Shown here one piece after another: positions 25,072-35,236 of a stretch of 64,000 nucleotides of DNA (position 1 is the first letter of the stretch; every line of letters starts with the position of its first letter). This DNA comes from Betaproteobacteria bacterium HGW-Betaproteobacteria-9 (GTDB lineage Bacteria; Pseudomonadota; Gammaproteobacteria; Burkholderiales; Burkholderiaceae_C), in assembly GCA_002842215.1 (NCBI GenBank), contig PHCC01000024.1, positions 124,001-188,000 of the forward strand, read 5' to 3'. Below the pieces are notes generated by a model. That model did no database searches. It saw nothing but the letters and a program-made list of their open reading frames with translations, and was not told where the DNA came from. A program made the translations under genes and the position numbers.

Positions 25072-25959
25072 ATGTCCATCCTCATCTGCGGCTCGCTCGC
25101 CTTCGACACCATCATGACGTTTGAGGGCCGCTTTGCCGAGCAGATCCTGCCCAGCCAGCTGCACATCCTGAACGTTTCCTTCCTGGTGCCGGGCCTGCGG
25201 CGCGAATACGGTGGCTGTGCTGGCAACATCGCCTATGGCCTGAGGCAACTGGGCTCACCGGCTGTGCCGCTGGCCATGGTGGGCAACGATGCACAGGACT
25301 ACCTGGGGCGCCTGCAAGGGCTGGGTGTGGACACGCGTTTCATCGGCACGACCTCGGACAACTACACCGCCCAGGCCATGATCATGACCGACCGTGACAA
25401 CAACCAGATCACGGCCTTTCACCCCGGTGCAATGTCCGAGGCCCATGCGAACGCGGTGCCGACCGACGCCGGCATTCAGCTGGCCATCGTTTCACCCGAT
25501 GGCCGCGATGCCATGTTGCAGCACGCCCAGCAACTGCATGTCGCGGGTATCCCGTTCGTGTTCGATCCGGGTCAGGGTCTGCCCATGTTCAACGGCGAAG
25601 AACTCACGCAGTTCATTGAGCTCGCGACCTGGGTCACCGTGAACGATTACGAGGGCAAGATGCTGAGCGACCGCACCGGTCTGAGCTTTGAGGCCATCGC
25701 GGCGCGGGTCAAGGGGCTGATCGTGACCCTCGGCGAGTACGGGTGTGAGGTCTGGGAGCAGGGCAGCAAGACCCTGGTACCCGGTGTGAAAGCGACCGAG
25801 GTGCTCGACCCCACGGGGTGCGGTGATGCCTTCCGCGCGGCCTTGCTGCACGGTCTGGCACAAGGCTGGTCGTTGCCGCGCTGTGCCGAGCTGGGCAACC
25901 GCATCGGCGCGGCCAAGATCGCCAGCCGCGGTGGACAGAACTACACGCTGGCGGACTGA
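25072..25959 (+). CDS. PfkB-family carbohydrate/nucleoside kinase
   Basis: A 295-aa ribokinase-type kinase. The N-terminal motif GGCAGNIAYGLRQLG and the C-terminal PfkB signature DPTGCGDAFRAALLHGLA, with its catalytic Asp and anion hole, are intact. The overall form resembles the adenosine-kinase-like subgroup, but the substrate is not evident. It starts 17 bp after the zinc-ribbon gene and ends before a terminator. Confidence 0.9.
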   Translation: MSILICGSLAFDTIMTFEGRFAEQILPSQLHILNVSFLVPGLRREYGGCAGNIAYGLRQLGSPAVPLAMVGNDAQDYLGRLQGLGVDTRFIGTTSDNYTAQAMIMTDRDNNQITAFHPGAMSEAHANAVPTDAGIQLAIVSPDGRDAMLQHAQQLHVAGIPFVFDPGQGLPMFNGEELTQFIELATWVTVNDYEGKMLSDRTGLSFEAIAARVKGLIVTLGEYGCEVWEQGSKTLVPGVKATEVLDPTGCGDAFRAALLHGLAQGWSLPRCAELGNRIGAAKIASRGGQNYTLAD

Positions 25960-25974
25960 TCGCCGCGCACCACC

Positions 25975-26007
25975 AATGAAAAAGCCCGGCGCTTTCACGC
26001 CGGGCTT
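25975..26007 (-). terminator. Intrinsic terminator of the histone-like gene
   Basis: AAGCCCGGCG (25982-25991) and CGCCGGGCTT (25998-26007) form a 10-bp stem with a CTTTCA loop. Read on the minus strand the stem is followed by a T-run, so it ends the histone-like transcript. It may also slow plus-strand transcription from the kinase gene. Confidence 0.8.
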
Positions 26008-26030
26008 GTCAAGTCATCGCAGGGACGACT

Positions 26031-26442
26031 TCAGGGCTTGCTGGACGTCGGGAACGGCCAGGCAGCCTGAGGGTTCAGCTTGGTTTGAGCTGCTGGTGCC
26101 GCAGGGGCTGCCGGCTTCTTGGCCGGCTCAGCTTTTTTTGCGGGGGCTGCCTTTTTAGCAGGGGCTGCCTTCTTCACGACGGCTTTTTTGGCCGGTGCAG
26201 CTTTCTTGGCCGGAGCGGCCTTCTTCGCTGGGGCTGCCTTTTTCACAGCGGCTTTTTTGGCCGGTGCAGCTTTCTTGGCCGGAGCGGCCTTCTTCGCTGG
26301 GGCTGCCTTCTTCACGACGGCTTTTTTGGCCGGTGCAGCTTTCTTGGACAGCGGCTTTCTTGGCCGGAGCGGCCTTTTTAGCCGGAGCGGCTTTCGTTGC
26401 CGGAGCGGCCTTTTTGGCCGGGGCTTTTTTCGCAGTTGCCAT
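26031..26442 (-). pseudogene. Histone H1-like Lys/Ala-rich DNA-binding protein, frameshifted
   Basis: ATG 26442 has a strong ribosome binding site (AAGGAG, 6 bases upstream). The product begins MATAKKAPAKKAAPATKAAP and runs as AAPAKK repeats, like AlgP/HC1-type histone H1 homologues that bind DNA. At 26346-26347 the repeat reads GG where the parallel units have a single base, so the frame shifts. The initial frame then gives 63 residues of ESCTGQKSRREEG-type sequence and stops at 26155. The original frame continues in the shifted register as KKAAPAKKAVVKK and ends NPQAAWPFPTSSKP at 26031. It may be a real loss or phase-variable change, or an assembly error in a repeat. Confidence 0.75.
26181..26348. 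repeat. 69-bp tandem repeat within the histone-like gene
   Basis: Near-identical units begin at 26181, 26250 and 26319, a period of exactly 69 bp (23 codons). The third is partial and ends where the frameshift occurs. Each unit encodes a Lys/Ala/Pro block with one Val-Lys-Lys step. Such repeats are prone to slippage and recombination. Confidence 0.85.
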
Positions 26443-26660
26443 TGTTTTCTCCTTGATCAAGTTGCAAAGAGCACTTCAGTCGGTCTTTGTGCCGATGAAG
26501 TGATTCAAGGCCCTGGGGTCGTGCGGATGCATCCACGGCTGACCCCAAGGCGTTGAATCCTGTGACAAAACCCTGACCCCAACGCCAGGGCGCAGGGAGC
26601 AGGGTTCTGAATGTTCAAAAAACATGTGATGAATGGTTGCGGCCCCGGGTGGTGACTGTG

Positions 26661-27824
26661 TCAGTCCCAGGAAAGCGCTCCGCCAGACTGGTATTCGATC
26701 ACGCGGGTTTCGAAGAAATTGCGTTCCTTTTTGAGGTCGATCATTTCGCTCATCCAGGGGAACGGATTTTCTTCGTTCGGGAACATGGGCTCCAGACCGA
26801 TCTGTGTGGCGCGTCGGTTGGCGATGTAGCGCAGATAGCCTTTGAACATGGACGCGTTGAGGCCGAGCACGCCACGCGGCATGGTGTCTTCGGCGTAGCG
26901 GTACTCCAGTTCAACCGCCTTCATGAAGAGCGCCTTGATCTCGGCCTTGAACTCAGCCGTCCAGAGCATCGGGTTCTCCATCTTGATCGCGTTGATCAGA
27001 TCGATGCCGAAGTTGCAGTGCATGGACTCGTCGCGCAGGATGTACTGGTACTGCTCGGCGGCACCGGTCATCTTGTTCTGGCGGCCCAGCGCCAGGATCT
27101 GCGTGAAGCCGACGTAGAAGAACAAGCCTTCCATCAGGCAGGCGAAGACGATCAGACTCTTCAGCAGGGTCTGGTCGTTTTCGGGCGAACCGGTGGCGAA
27201 GGCCGGGTTCATGATCGCTTCGATGAAGGGGATCAGGAACTCATCCTTGTCGCGGATCGACTGCACTTCGTTGTAGGCGTTGAATATCTCGGATTCGTCC
27301 AGACCCAGCGACTCCACGATGTATTGATAAGCGTGGGTGTGGATCGCTTCTTCAAAGGCCTGGCGCAACAGGAACTGGCGGCACTCGGGCGCGGTGATGT
27401 GGCGGTAGGTACCGAGCACGATGTTGTTGGCGGCCAGCGAATCGGCGGTGGTGAAGAAGCCGAGGTTGCGCTTGACGATGCGGCGCTCGTCTTCGGTCAG
27501 GCCGTTGGGATCTTTCCAGAGCGCGATATCGCGGCTCATGTTCACCTCTTGCGGCATCCAGTGGTTGGCACAGGTGGCGAGGTATTTTTCCCAGGCCCAC
27601 TTGTACTTGAATGGCACCAGCTGGTTGACGTCGGTCTTGCCGTTGATGATGCGCTTGTCGGCCGCGTTGACGCGGTGTGCACTCGGCGTGGCCTTGGGTG
27701 CAGCGAAAGCGGGGGAGGGATTTGTCGCAGAGGACAGTGACGCTTGCACACCCGGCATGTGAGGTGGCAGGGGAATCGATGCGGGCTTCGAGGAGGGAGT
27801 AACTTGATCGTCCCAGGTCAACAT
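26661..27824 (-). CDS. nrdB: Class Ia ribonucleoside-diphosphate reductase, beta subunit
   Basis: NrdB holds the diiron-tyrosyl radical that starts ribonucleotide reduction in NrdA. The 387-aa protein shows the iron ligands in [20 protein letters not shown] and [13 protein letters not shown]. The N-terminal 60 residues ([17 protein letters not shown] and following) are a low-complexity extension before the ferritin-like fold. ATG 27824 gives MLTWDDQVT; a TTG four codons earlier is less likely. It lies 143 bp after nrdA and has its own possible promoter. The histone-like gene follows after 218 bp; nothing gene-like is seen in that gap except a partly palindromic stretch at 26515-26546. Confidence 0.98.
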   Translation of the reverse strand: MLTWDDQVTPSSKPASIPLPPHMPGVQASLSSATNPSPAFAAPKATPSAHRVNAADKRIINGKTDVNQLVPFKYKWAWEKYLATCANHWMPQEVNMSRDIALWKDPNGLTEDERRIVKRNLGFFTTADSLAANNIVLGTYRHITAPECRQFLLRQAFEEAIHTHAYQYIVESLGLDESEIFNAYNEVQSIRDKDEFLIPFIEAIMNPAFATGSPENDQTLLKSLIVFACLMEGLFFYVGFTQILALGRQNKMTGAAEQYQYILRDESMHCNFGIDLINAIKMENPMLWTAEFKAEIKALFMKAVELEYRYAEDTMPRGVLGLNASMFKGYLRYIANRRATQIGLEPMFPNEENPFPWMSEMIDLKKERNFFETRVIEYQSGGALSWD

Positions 27825-27844
27825 AGGTGTGTCCAATTCGGTGG

Positions 27845-27873
27845 ATTATCGAAGTGTCTGCATGAAATGCAAA
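27845..27873 (-). promoter_or_regulatory. Putative nrdB promoter
   Basis: On the minus strand TTTGCA and GATAAT are separated by 17 bp. The -10 matches at five of six bases and the -35 at four. Transcription would begin about 15 bp before the nrdB ATG. No NrdR box is seen here, so NrdR control probably acts through nrdA. Confidence 0.4.
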
Positions 27874-27967
27874 GGACTCATGCGTGTGATGAATGTTTTG
27901 TGTTGCGGTGTCGCATCGAATGCGCGACGTTCAACACCACAACACGCACACACAACACATGCGAAGG

Positions 27968-30859
27968 TCATTGGCAGGCTTCACAACCGGGGTCATCGAT
28001 CGCGCAAAACTTGATGTCGGTCGCAGGTTCAACAGCCACCGCAGCGGCCGCAGGAGCACTCATCGCCACCTCATTGCCGTGCACCGAGACCGCGTTGAGT
28101 TGACCGGTGCGGCCGGTGGACTTCTCTGCTTGTGTGGCCGATGTGGTGCGCAGGTAGTAGGTGGTCTTGAGGCCGCGCAACCACGCGAGCTTGTAGGTGT
28201 CGTCGAGCTTCTTGCCCGAGGCGCCAGCCATGTAAATGTTCAGGCTCTGCGCCTGGTCGATCCACTTCTGGCGCCGCGCCGCGGCTTCCACCAGCCACAG
28301 CGGTTCCACTTCGAAAGCGGTGGCGTACAACGCCTTCACTTCTTGCGGCACGCGGTCGATGGAGCGCAGCGAACCGTCGAAGTGTTTGAGGTCCATGACC
28401 ATCACGTCGTCCCACAGGCCCAGACGCTTGAGGTCTTTCACCAGATAGCCGTTGATGACGGTGAACTCGCCCGACAGGTTGGACTTGACCGAGAGGTTGC
28501 CGAAGCAGGGCTCGATGGACGCGTCCACGCCGATGATGTTGGAGATGGTCGCGGTCGGCGCGATCGCCACACAGTTGGAGTTGCGCATGCCATCGGTGGC
28601 GATCTTCTGGCGCAGTGCGTCCCAGTCCAGGCTGCTGCTGCGGTCCACGTCCACATAACCACCGCGTTCTTGCGCCAGCAGGTCCAGGGTGTCGGGTGGC
28701 AGGATGCCCTGGTCCCACAACGAGCCCTTGTAGCTGGCGTAACGGCCGCGCTCGCGGGCGAGTTCGGTGGAGGCCCAGTAGGCGTGGTAGCAGACGGCTT
28801 CCATCGAACGGTCGGCGAACTCCACCGCTTCGTTGGACGCGTAGGGGATGCGCAGTTCGTACAGCGCGTCCTGGAAGCCCATGATGCCGAGCCCGACCGG
28901 GCGGTGGCGCATGTTGGAGTCGCGCGCCTTCTTGACGGCGTAGTAGTTGATGTCGATCACGTTGTCGAGCATGCGCATCGCGGTCTTGATCGTCTTCTGC
29001 AGCTTCTGATGATCGACGCCTCCGTCTTTCACGTGCTTGAGCAGGTTGATCGAGCCCAGGTTGCAGACCGCGGTTTCGGTGTCGCTGGTGTTGAGCGTGA
29101 TCTCGGTGCAGAGGTTGGAACTGTGCACTACGCCGGCGTGCTGTTGCGGGCTGCGTACGTTGCAGGCATCCTTGAAGGTGATCCAGGGGTGGCCGGTCTC
29201 GAACAGCATCGACAGCATCTTGCGCCACATGTCGGTGGCGGGCAGTTTACGGTAGGGCTTGATCTCGCCGCGTGCGGCCTTTTCTTCGTAGGCCACGTAA
29301 GCCTTCTCGAAGTCGGCACCAAAGCGGTCGTGCAGATCGGGCACGTCGTTGGGTGAGAACAGACTCCACTCGCCCTTTTCCATCACGCGCTTCATGAACA
29401 GGTCGGGAATCCAGTTCGCCGTGTTCATGTCGTGCGTGCGGCGGCGGTCGTCGCCGGTGTTCTTGCGCAGCTCCAGGAATTCTTCGATGTCCAGATGCCA
29501 GGTTTCCAGGTAGGTGCAGACCGCGCCCTTGCGCTTGCCACCTTGGTTCACCGCGACGGCGGTGTCGTTCACGACCTTCAGAAACGGCACCACGCCTTGC
29601 GATTCGCCATTGGTGCCCTTGATGTGGGCGCCCAGGGCGCGCACGCGGGTCCAGTCGTTGCCCAGGCCACCGGCGAACTTGGACAGCAGAGCGTTTTCCT
29701 TGATCGACTCGTAGATGCCGTCGAGGTCGTCGGGCACGGTGGTCAGGTAGCAGCTGGAGAGTTGCGAGCGGCGGGTGCCGCTGTTGAACAGCGTGGGCGT
29801 GCTGGACATGAAGTCGAACGAGGACAGCACCTCGTAGAACTCGATGGCGCGGGCTTCGCGGTCGATCTCGTTGAGTGAGAGGCCCATGGCCACGCGCATG
29901 AAGAAGGCCTGCGGCAGTTCGATGCGGCTCTTGCGCACGTGCAGGAAGTAGCGGTCGTACAGGGTCTGCAGGCCGAGGTAGTCGAACTGCAGATCGCGTT
30001 CGGGTTTGAGGGCGGCACCCAGGCGGGCCAGGTCGAACTGCTGGAGCTTTTCGTCGAGCAGCTCGTTCTGCACGCCTTTCTTGATGAACTGCGGGAAGTA
30101 GTCGGCGTAACGGGCGCCCATCTCGGTGGACGGCACCTCTTCGCCGATCACTTCCTTGACGATGGTGTGCAGCAGCAGGCGCGCGGTGGCGTAGGTGTAG
30201 TCCGGGTCTTTTTCGATCAGCGTGCGGGCGGCCAGGATGGAGGCCTTGTAGACCTCTTCGATCGGCACGCCGTCGTACAGGTTGCGCTTGGTCTCGGTGA
30301 TGATCGGGTCGGCCTTGACGTCTTTGCCCAGGCCCTTGCAGGCGTCTTCGATCAGGTGCTGCAGTCGGTTCAGGTCCAGCGGCACACGCTGGCCGCCGTC
30401 CATCACGTGCAGCAGGGCTTCGGCGGGCTTGGCCGCCTCCGCCTGGTGGGCGCGTTCCTGTGTGCGGCGCTCGCGGTACAGCACATAGGCGCGCGCCACT
30501 TCGTGGTGACCGCTGCGCATCAGGCCGAGTTCGACCTGGTCCTGCACGTCTTCAATGTGGAAGGTGCCGCCGCCCGGGCGCGAGCGCATCAGCGCGCGCA
30601 CCACGTTCTGCGTCAGGGCATCCACCGTTTCGCGCACGCTGGCCGAGGCCGCGCCCTGGGTGCCATGCACCGCCAGAAAGGCTTTCATCAGCGCCACCGC
30701 GATCTTGCTCGGCTCAAAAGGCACGACCGCGCCGTTGCGGCGGATGATCTGGTACTGGGCAAAAACCGAGCTGGCGCTGTCGGGCATGGCAACGCTGGTG
30801 GCACCAGCGGAATGCATTGCGGACGCGGTGGCGGATGTGGGGGATTGGGCTGTCAGCAT
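27968..30859 (-). CDS. nrdA: Class Ia ribonucleoside-diphosphate reductase, alpha subunit
   Basis: NrdA reduces all four ribonucleoside diphosphates. The 963-aa protein is long for the family because it has an N-terminal ATP-cone (YQIIRRNGAVVPFEPSKIAV) followed by a second cone-like region, then the ten-stranded barrel. Active-site motifs include TPTLFNSGTRRSQLSSCYL, NLCTEITLNTSDTETAVCNL and ASIEPCFGNLSVKS. The C-terminal CEACQ supplies the mobile redox pair. ATG 30859 is chosen over upstream codons because AGAGGAA precedes it. Two NrdR boxes lie 170-215 bp upstream. Confidence 0.97.
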   Translation of the reverse strand: MLTAQSPTSATASAMHSAGATSVAMPDSASSVFAQYQIIRRNGAVVPFEPSKIAVALMKAFLAVHGTQGAASASVRETVDALTQNVVRALMRSRPGGGTFHIEDVQDQVELGLMRSGHHEVARAYVLYRERRTQERAHQAEAAKPAEALLHVMDGGQRVPLDLNRLQHLIEDACKGLGKDVKADPIITETKRNLYDGVPIEEVYKASILAARTLIEKDPDYTYATARLLLHTIVKEVIGEEVPSTEMGARYADYFPQFIKKGVQNELLDEKLQQFDLARLGAALKPERDLQFDYLGLQTLYDRYFLHVRKSRIELPQAFFMRVAMGLSLNEIDREARAIEFYEVLSSFDFMSSTPTLFNSGTRRSQLSSCYLTTVPDDLDGIYESIKENALLSKFAGGLGNDWTRVRALGAHIKGTNGESQGVVPFLKVVNDTAVAVNQGGKRKGAVCTYLETWHLDIEEFLELRKNTGDDRRRTHDMNTANWIPDLFMKRVMEKGEWSLFSPNDVPDLHDRFGADFEKAYVAYEEKAARGEIKPYRKLPATDMWRKMLSMLFETGHPWITFKDACNVRSPQQHAGVVHSSNLCTEITLNTSDTETAVCNLGSINLLKHVKDGGVDHQKLQKTIKTAMRMLDNVIDINYYAVKKARDSNMRHRPVGLGIMGFQDALYELRIPYASNEAVEFADRSMEAVCYHAYWASTELARERGRYASYKGSLWDQGILPPDTLDLLAQERGGYVDVDRSSSLDWDALRQKIATDGMRNSNCVAIAPTATISNIIGVDASIEPCFGNLSVKSNLSGEFTVINGYLVKDLKRLGLWDDVMVMDLKHFDGSLRSIDRVPQEVKALYATAFEVEPLWLVEAAARRQKWIDQAQSLNIYMAGASGKKLDDTYKLAWLRGLKTTYYLRTTSATQAEKSTGRTGQLNAVSVHGNEVAMSAPAAAAVAVEPATDIKFCAIDDPGCEACQ

Positions 30860-31027
30860 GGTTCCTCTTTCGTTTGTTTTGTGTCGGCGGCGAAGGCGCG
30901 CGGTGTCGGATGGCAGCGGGGTGGGGGGGCCGGGTCCAGGGCAGATCCGATGGCTTGACCAGATCTGCGCAAGCGTGTCATGGGATGGTTTCAAGCCATG
31001 TGACCGGGCGACCGCAACGCGCAGAGC

Positions 31028-31075
31028 ACACTATATCTGGTGTGTGGCTGGTGTTCAAGCCACTACCGGTAGTGT
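31028..31075. promoter_or_regulatory. Tandem NrdR boxes upstream of nrdA
   Basis: Box 1, ACACTATATCTGGTGT (31028-31043), and box 2, CCACTACCGGTAGTGT (31060-31075), resemble the NrdR consensus acaCwAtATaTwGtgt. They start 32 bp apart, close to three helical turns, as NrdR sites typically do. NrdR is the ATP/dATP-sensing repressor of ribonucleotide reductase genes; nrdR itself is not in the window. The 438-bp gap 30860-31297 holds these boxes and otherwise only a doubtful small frame (31055-31255, minus). Confidence 0.8.
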
Positions 31076-31297
31076 TTGTACAAAATCCTCGTCTCGCGCG
31101 ATGTGTTCATTTCCGCATGCAAAAAGGTCGGGGATTTCCCGTGCTGCTTCGATGTCAAAGGATGTGTTGTGACCGCCCAATGTGCCTTGCTGTTGCAATT
31201 TTTTTGCAGCATCGATGCGGGCTGCCAGCGGTTTTGTCGTTGAAAGCGACGTCAATGGCGCGCCGTGTCCACTGCGAGCTATCAGGTCCGGCAGACT

Positions 31298-31921
31298 TCA
31301 GGCCGCAACGTCGGTGTTCGGAGGCGTGTCGCCAGGAAAACACGCATGGGCCCAGCCCAGACTTTGTTGTAGACGCGTCCAGTCGAACCCGCTGCCGGGG
31401 TCCTGCTTGCGGCCGGGAGCGATGTGCTCGTGGCCCGCCACATAGGCGATCGGGTAACGCACGCCGAGGCCGGCGCACAGGCGAGTCAGGCTGTCGTATT
31501 GCGCGCTGGTGAAGGAATCGCCTTCCAGGCCCTCCAGCTCGATGCCGATGGAGTCGTCGTTGCAGTTGCTGCGGCCGCGCCAGCAGGAACTGCCGGCGTG
31601 CCAGGCGCGTGCGTCGGCATCCACAAACTGCACCAGCTCGCCATCGCGGCGGATGAAAAAATGCGCCGAGACTTCCATGCCACGGATCTGCTGAAAGTAG
31701 GGATGGGCGTCCCAGTCGAGGTGGTTGGTGAAGAGCTGTTCCACTTCCGGGCCGCCGTAGACACCGGGCGGCAGGCTGATGGAGTGGATCACGATCAGGT
31801 CGATCCGTGCACCCTCGGGGCGCGGACCGAAATTGGGTGATGCGCAGTGGCGGGCGGCACCGAACCAGCCGCCCTCCCAGGTGGTTGGCGACACGGGCCG
31901 ATCGCCAACTTCAGGTTTCAT
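31298..31921 (-). CDS. ampD: 1,6-anhydro-N-acetylmuramyl-L-alanine amidase AmpD
   Basis: AmpD cleaves the peptide from anhydro-muropeptides in the cytosol during wall recycling, a step that also controls beta-lactamase induction where AmpR is present. The 207-aa protein is an Amidase_2 domain with zinc ligands in [27 protein letters not shown] and the DPG loop near the end ([12 protein letters not shown]). No signal peptide is present, as expected. ATG 31921 overlaps the 3' end of pilR by 11 bp. The C-terminal 20 residues extend beyond the usual family end. Confidence 0.95.
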   Translation of the reverse strand: MKPEVGDRPVSPTTWEGGWFGAARHCASPNFGPRPEGARIDLIVIHSISLPPGVYGGPEVEQLFTNHLDWDAHPYFQQIRGMEVSAHFFIRRDGELVQFVDADARAWHAGSSCWRGRSNCNDDSIGIELEGLEGDSFTSAQYDSLTRLCAGLGVRYPIAYVAGHEHIAPGRKQDPGSGFDWTRLQQSLGWAHACFPGDTPPNTDVAA

Positions 31922-33380
31922 CGTCACCGTCTGCGGGGGTGGCAATGCCCAGCCGCTGGATGCGGTAGCGCATCTGGCGCAGGTTCAGACCCAGGCGTGC
32001 TGCGGCGGCGGTGCGGTTGAAATCAGTTTCCTTCAGTGCCTTGAGCAGGACCTGGCGTTCCTGGTCGTCCAGGTAGGTCTGCAGGTCGGGCGGTATGCCC
32101 GCGGCCGGGTCCGGTGCCGGGGTGGGCACCGCGAACGCGGCTGTCGTTGACGGGCTCTCGGGGCGCATCGCCGTGTCGCTCGTGTCACCGAAATCGTCAG
32201 CCTGCAGCACCGCACCGCTGCTGAGTGCGAGCGCGCGTTGCAGCAGGTTTTCCAGTTCACGCACATTGCCGGGCAACTCGCAGGCTTGCAACCAGGCCAG
32301 AGCCGTGTCAGACAATTCGGGCACCGGCTGGCCCGATTCGCTGCAGATGCGCTGCAGCAGGGCGTGGGCCAGTTCGGACAGGTCTTCGCGCCGTTCGCGC
32401 AGGGCGGGTGTGCGCAGGCTGATCACATTCAGCCGGTAGAACAGGTCTTGCCGGAACTCGCCACTTTTGACGAGCGCGGCCAGATCGCGGTGCGTGGCGC
32501 TGACCAGGCGAACGTCCACCGCTTCTTCCTGCACGCCGCCGAGCGGGCGCACGCGGCGCTCCTGGATCACGCGCAGCAGCTTGGCCTGCATCTGGAGCGG
32601 CAGGTCGCCGATTTCGTCGAGGAACAGGGTGCCGCCCTTGGCCGCGAGGAAATAGCCTTCTCGGTCCTGGGTGGCGCCTGTGAAGGCACCCTTGCGGGCA
32701 CCGAAAAATTCGGCCTCGATCAGGTTTTCAGGGATGGCACCGCAGTTGACCGCGACGAAGGGGCCACTGGCCCGGTGGCTGCATTCGTGCACCGCGCGCG
32801 CCACCAGTTCCTTGCCGGTGCCCGATTCGCCCAGGATGAGCACGGGCGCCATGCTGGTCGCCACTTTTTCAATGCGGTTGCGGATCTGCACCATACAACC
32901 CGAGGTGCCGACGATGCGCGCCAGGGCCTGTACGCCGGCCGGCGGCGGTGGTGCGCTGCGCAACACGGCGTCGCCCGAAGGCGGTCGCATCGCGGACGGG
33001 TACCGCTGGCTTTGCAGTGCGGCCGTCACCGCGGCGCGCAGCTGCTTGAGGTCCACCGGTTTGGTGAGGTAGTCGAAGGCGCCGGTCTTGAGCGCTTCGA
33101 CCGCGTTCTCGGCCGAGCCGTAGGCGGTGATGACGATGCTCTTTTCGGTGCGCTGATCGGCGCCCAGTTCGCGCAGCAGCTCCAGCCCCAGACCGTCGGG
33201 CAGTCGCATGTCGGTGATCAGCACGTCAAAGTGGCGTTGCGCCAGCCACTCGCGGGCCTGGGTGAGGTCGGGGGCGGACACCACTTCATGGCCTTCGCGC
33301 AGCAGCGTCAACTCGTAGAGGGTGCGCAGGTCCGGCTCGTCGTCGACGACCAGGATGGACGTGGGGGTGGGTGCTGTCAT
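31911..33380 (-). CDS. pilR: Sigma-54-dependent response regulator PilR
   Basis: PilR activates type IV pilin transcription with sigma-54 after phosphorylation by PilS. The 489-aa protein has a receiver domain with Asp57 (DVLITDMRL), an AAA+ domain with [16 protein letters not shown] and an intact GAFTGA loop ([16 protein letters not shown]), and a C-terminal Fis-type helix-turn-helix ([20 protein letters not shown]). It follows pilS by 16 bp on the same strand. pilA is outside the window. Confidence 0.93.
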   Translation of the reverse strand: MTAPTPTSILVVDDEPDLRTLYELTLLREGHEVVSAPDLTQAREWLAQRHFDVLITDMRLPDGLGLELLRELGADQRTEKSIVITAYGSAENAVEALKTGAFDYLTKPVDLKQLRAAVTAALQSQRYPSAMRPPSGDAVLRSAPPPPAGVQALARIVGTSGCMVQIRNRIEKVATSMAPVLILGESGTGKELVARAVHECSHRASGPFVAVNCGAIPENLIEAEFFGARKGAFTGATQDREGYFLAAKGGTLFLDEIGDLPLQMQAKLLRVIQERRVRPLGGVQEEAVDVRLVSATHRDLAALVKSGEFRQDLFYRLNVISLRTPALRERREDLSELAHALLQRICSESGQPVPELSDTALAWLQACELPGNVRELENLLQRALALSSGAVLQADDFGDTSDTAMRPESPSTTAAFAVPTPAPDPAAGIPPDLQTYLDDQERQVLLKALKETDFNRTAAAARLGLNLRQMRYRIQRLGIATPADGDDET

Positions 33381-33396
33381 CGATCGGTGGTGGGGG

Positions 33397-35208
33397 TCAC
33401 AGCGTGGACAGGGCCGGCGGATCCGCCTGGGAGGGGCCGGGGCGGGTCAGACCGGGCACCGAGTCTCCCATGGGGTAGGCCAGGCTTTGCTGTGCGGGCG
33501 GGCTGCCCGCTGTGGCGCCGGACAGAAGCACAAAGAACTCGTTGCCTTCACGCTGGTCGAGCCGGCTGCGCTGGTAGGCGATCTGTGCCCCGTAGCGCTC
33601 ACAGAGTTCGCGGCAGATGTACAGGCCCAGGCCGCTGGAGCGGCTCTCCGAAGAAAAGAAGGGTTCGAACAGGTGGCGCAATACGCTGGCTTCCAGCGGT
33701 GCGCCATCGCTCCAGACCGACAGGCGCACCCGGTCTGTGCCGCCGGGCTGCGTGATGACGCGGATGGAAGAGGGCTTGCCGCTGGCGTGGCGCAGGGCGT
33801 TGTCCAGCAGGTTGATCAGCAGGCGCCGCAGGTGCTCGGGGTCGAAACTCACATGGGCCTGGGACGCGTGCAGGTGCACTCCCAGAATGCCCTGGAGCTG
33901 GTTCTGGCGGTTCCATTCGTGCGTGATCTGGCGCACGGTCGGATCCAGTGGCAGCGCCGCGGCGTACGCCCCGTCCTGGTGGGGTTGGACACGCGCCACA
34001 TTGAGGATGTCGTCCACGATGCGAGAGAGCCGCTGGGCGTTCTGCTCGATCATGCGTGTGAGCCGCTTTTGCCCGGGTTCCACCACCTCTTCGTCGAGCA
34101 GCGCGTTGGCCTGGGTGATGGCCGACAGTGGGTTGCGGATTTCGTGTGCCACGGCCGCTGACATGCGGCCCATGGAGGCCAGCTTTTCGGTGCGCACGCG
34201 GGCCTCGACTTCACGCAGGTCCTCCAGGAACAGCACGCACAGGGCGGCCTGCGCCTGGCCCTGGGTGCGCGTGAGCCGGGTGCGCGTGAGCCGGGTGCGG
34301 GCGAAAAACCGGTGCGAGGTGAATTCGTCGAGGTCGATGCGAACCTCGGACTCCATGGGCTGCCCGAGCGCGAAGCTTTCGTTCACCAGATGGGACAGCC
34401 CCTCCCACCCACGGCGCGCGGACAGCAGCAGTTTGGCCGCGTGCGGGTAGTGCTCGCCCATGAGCATGGACTTGGCCGCCGGATTGGCGTTGCGCACCAC
34501 GCCGTGCGGGTCGACCACCAGCACGCCTTCGCTCAGGCTCTCGATCACCAGTTCGTTGACCTGGGCCTGCGCGCGGGCGGCGGCCTGGCTGCTCTGGGCC
34601 AGCACTTCTTCGCGCGCCAGCCTCACGGCGAGCTGGTTGGCCAGCAGGGCAACGAGGAAGAAACCGGTGCCCGTCAGACCGGCCTGCAGGAAGCGCGAGG
34701 CGGAGACTTCGCTCAGCAACGCAGCACTCGCGGCCGCTTCGCCGAGCAGGAGCAGCGTGACGCTCGCGGCGGTGGCGAGCGCCAGGGTCATCGAACCCAG
34801 GACAGCCGCCAGCAGGACCGGCAAGGCAAACAGGGGCGTGTAGTTGAGACCGCCCTGCTGGAAGAATTGCAGCAGGCTGAACACCAGCAGGTCAACGCCA
34901 ATGGTCAGCGGCCACTGCAGGCCGCCCGCCTTCCCTAGGTTGTCTACAGGCCACCAGAACATCACGGCCAGCGCGGCGGTGAGGTGCAGGGCGCTGACCA
35001 GCACCAGCCAGTTCGGGCCGCCGCTGTGGTTGATCAGCTCAAAGACCTGCAACGCCAGCAAGACAGCGGCAATGAAGGTCCGGGCGCGCATGAAGGCGCG
35101 CCACAAGCGTTCGAAAGCGTGGCGCCGCTGTTCGCGCCCCAGCGATCCGTGGTCCTCAAAGGTGGAGAACCAGGAGGGCGCGAAACTGGGGTTGTGGTCC
35201 CGGGCCAT
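33397..35208 (-). CDS. pilS: Sensor histidine kinase PilS
   Basis: The kinase partner of PilR. The 603-aa protein has about six N-terminal membrane helices (about 45-220) and a PAS-like domain ([20 protein letters not shown]). The HisKA motif [15 protein letters not shown] holds the phospho-acceptor His, and the ATPase domain carries [12 protein letters not shown] and [14 protein letters not shown] 35208 has AGGAAAGAAC just upstream. A 15-bp sequence is duplicated in tandem at about 34264-34293, giving [11 protein letters not shown] between the PAS and HisKA regions. Confidence 0.92.
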   Translation of the reverse strand: MARDHNPSFAPSWFSTFEDHGSLGREQRRHAFERLWRAFMRARTFIAAVLLALQVFELINHSGGPNWLVLVSALHLTAALAVMFWWPVDNLGKAGGLQWPLTIGVDLLVFSLLQFFQQGGLNYTPLFALPVLLAAVLGSMTLALATAASVTLLLLGEAAASAALLSEVSASRFLQAGLTGTGFFLVALLANQLAVRLAREEVLAQSSQAAARAQAQVNELVIESLSEGVLVVDPHGVVRNANPAAKSMLMGEHYPHAAKLLLSARRGWEGLSHLVNESFALGQPMESEVRIDLDEFTSHRFFARTRLTRTRLTRTQGQAQAALCVLFLEDLREVEARVRTEKLASMGRMSAAVAHEIRNPLSAITQANALLDEEVVEPGQKRLTRMIEQNAQRLSRIVDDILNVARVQPHQDGAYAAALPLDPTVRQITHEWNRQNQLQGILGVHLHASQAHVSFDPEHLRRLLINLLDNALRHASGKPSSIRVITQPGGTDRVRLSVWSDGAPLEASVLRHLFEPFFSSESRSSGLGLYICRELCERYGAQIAYQRSRLDQREGNEFFVLLSGATAGSPPAQQSLAYPMGDSVPGLTRPGPSQADPPALSTL

Positions 35209-35236
35209 GTGTTCTTTCCTGGCGCACCGGCCCGGA

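Noticed and set aside
26195..26345. CRISPR-like direct repeats
   Set aside because: The 69-bp periodic units are in-frame coding repeats without spacers.
26119..26556. Plus-strand frame with GAAFLAGAAFF repeats, looking like a hydrophobic repeat protein
   Set aside because: It is the complement of the Lys/Ala/Pro repeats of the histone-like gene, which has the ribosome binding site and terminator.
27893..29356. 487-codon plus-strand frame opposite nrdA
   Set aside because: Antisense shadow of a conserved gene; no motifs or ribosome binding site.
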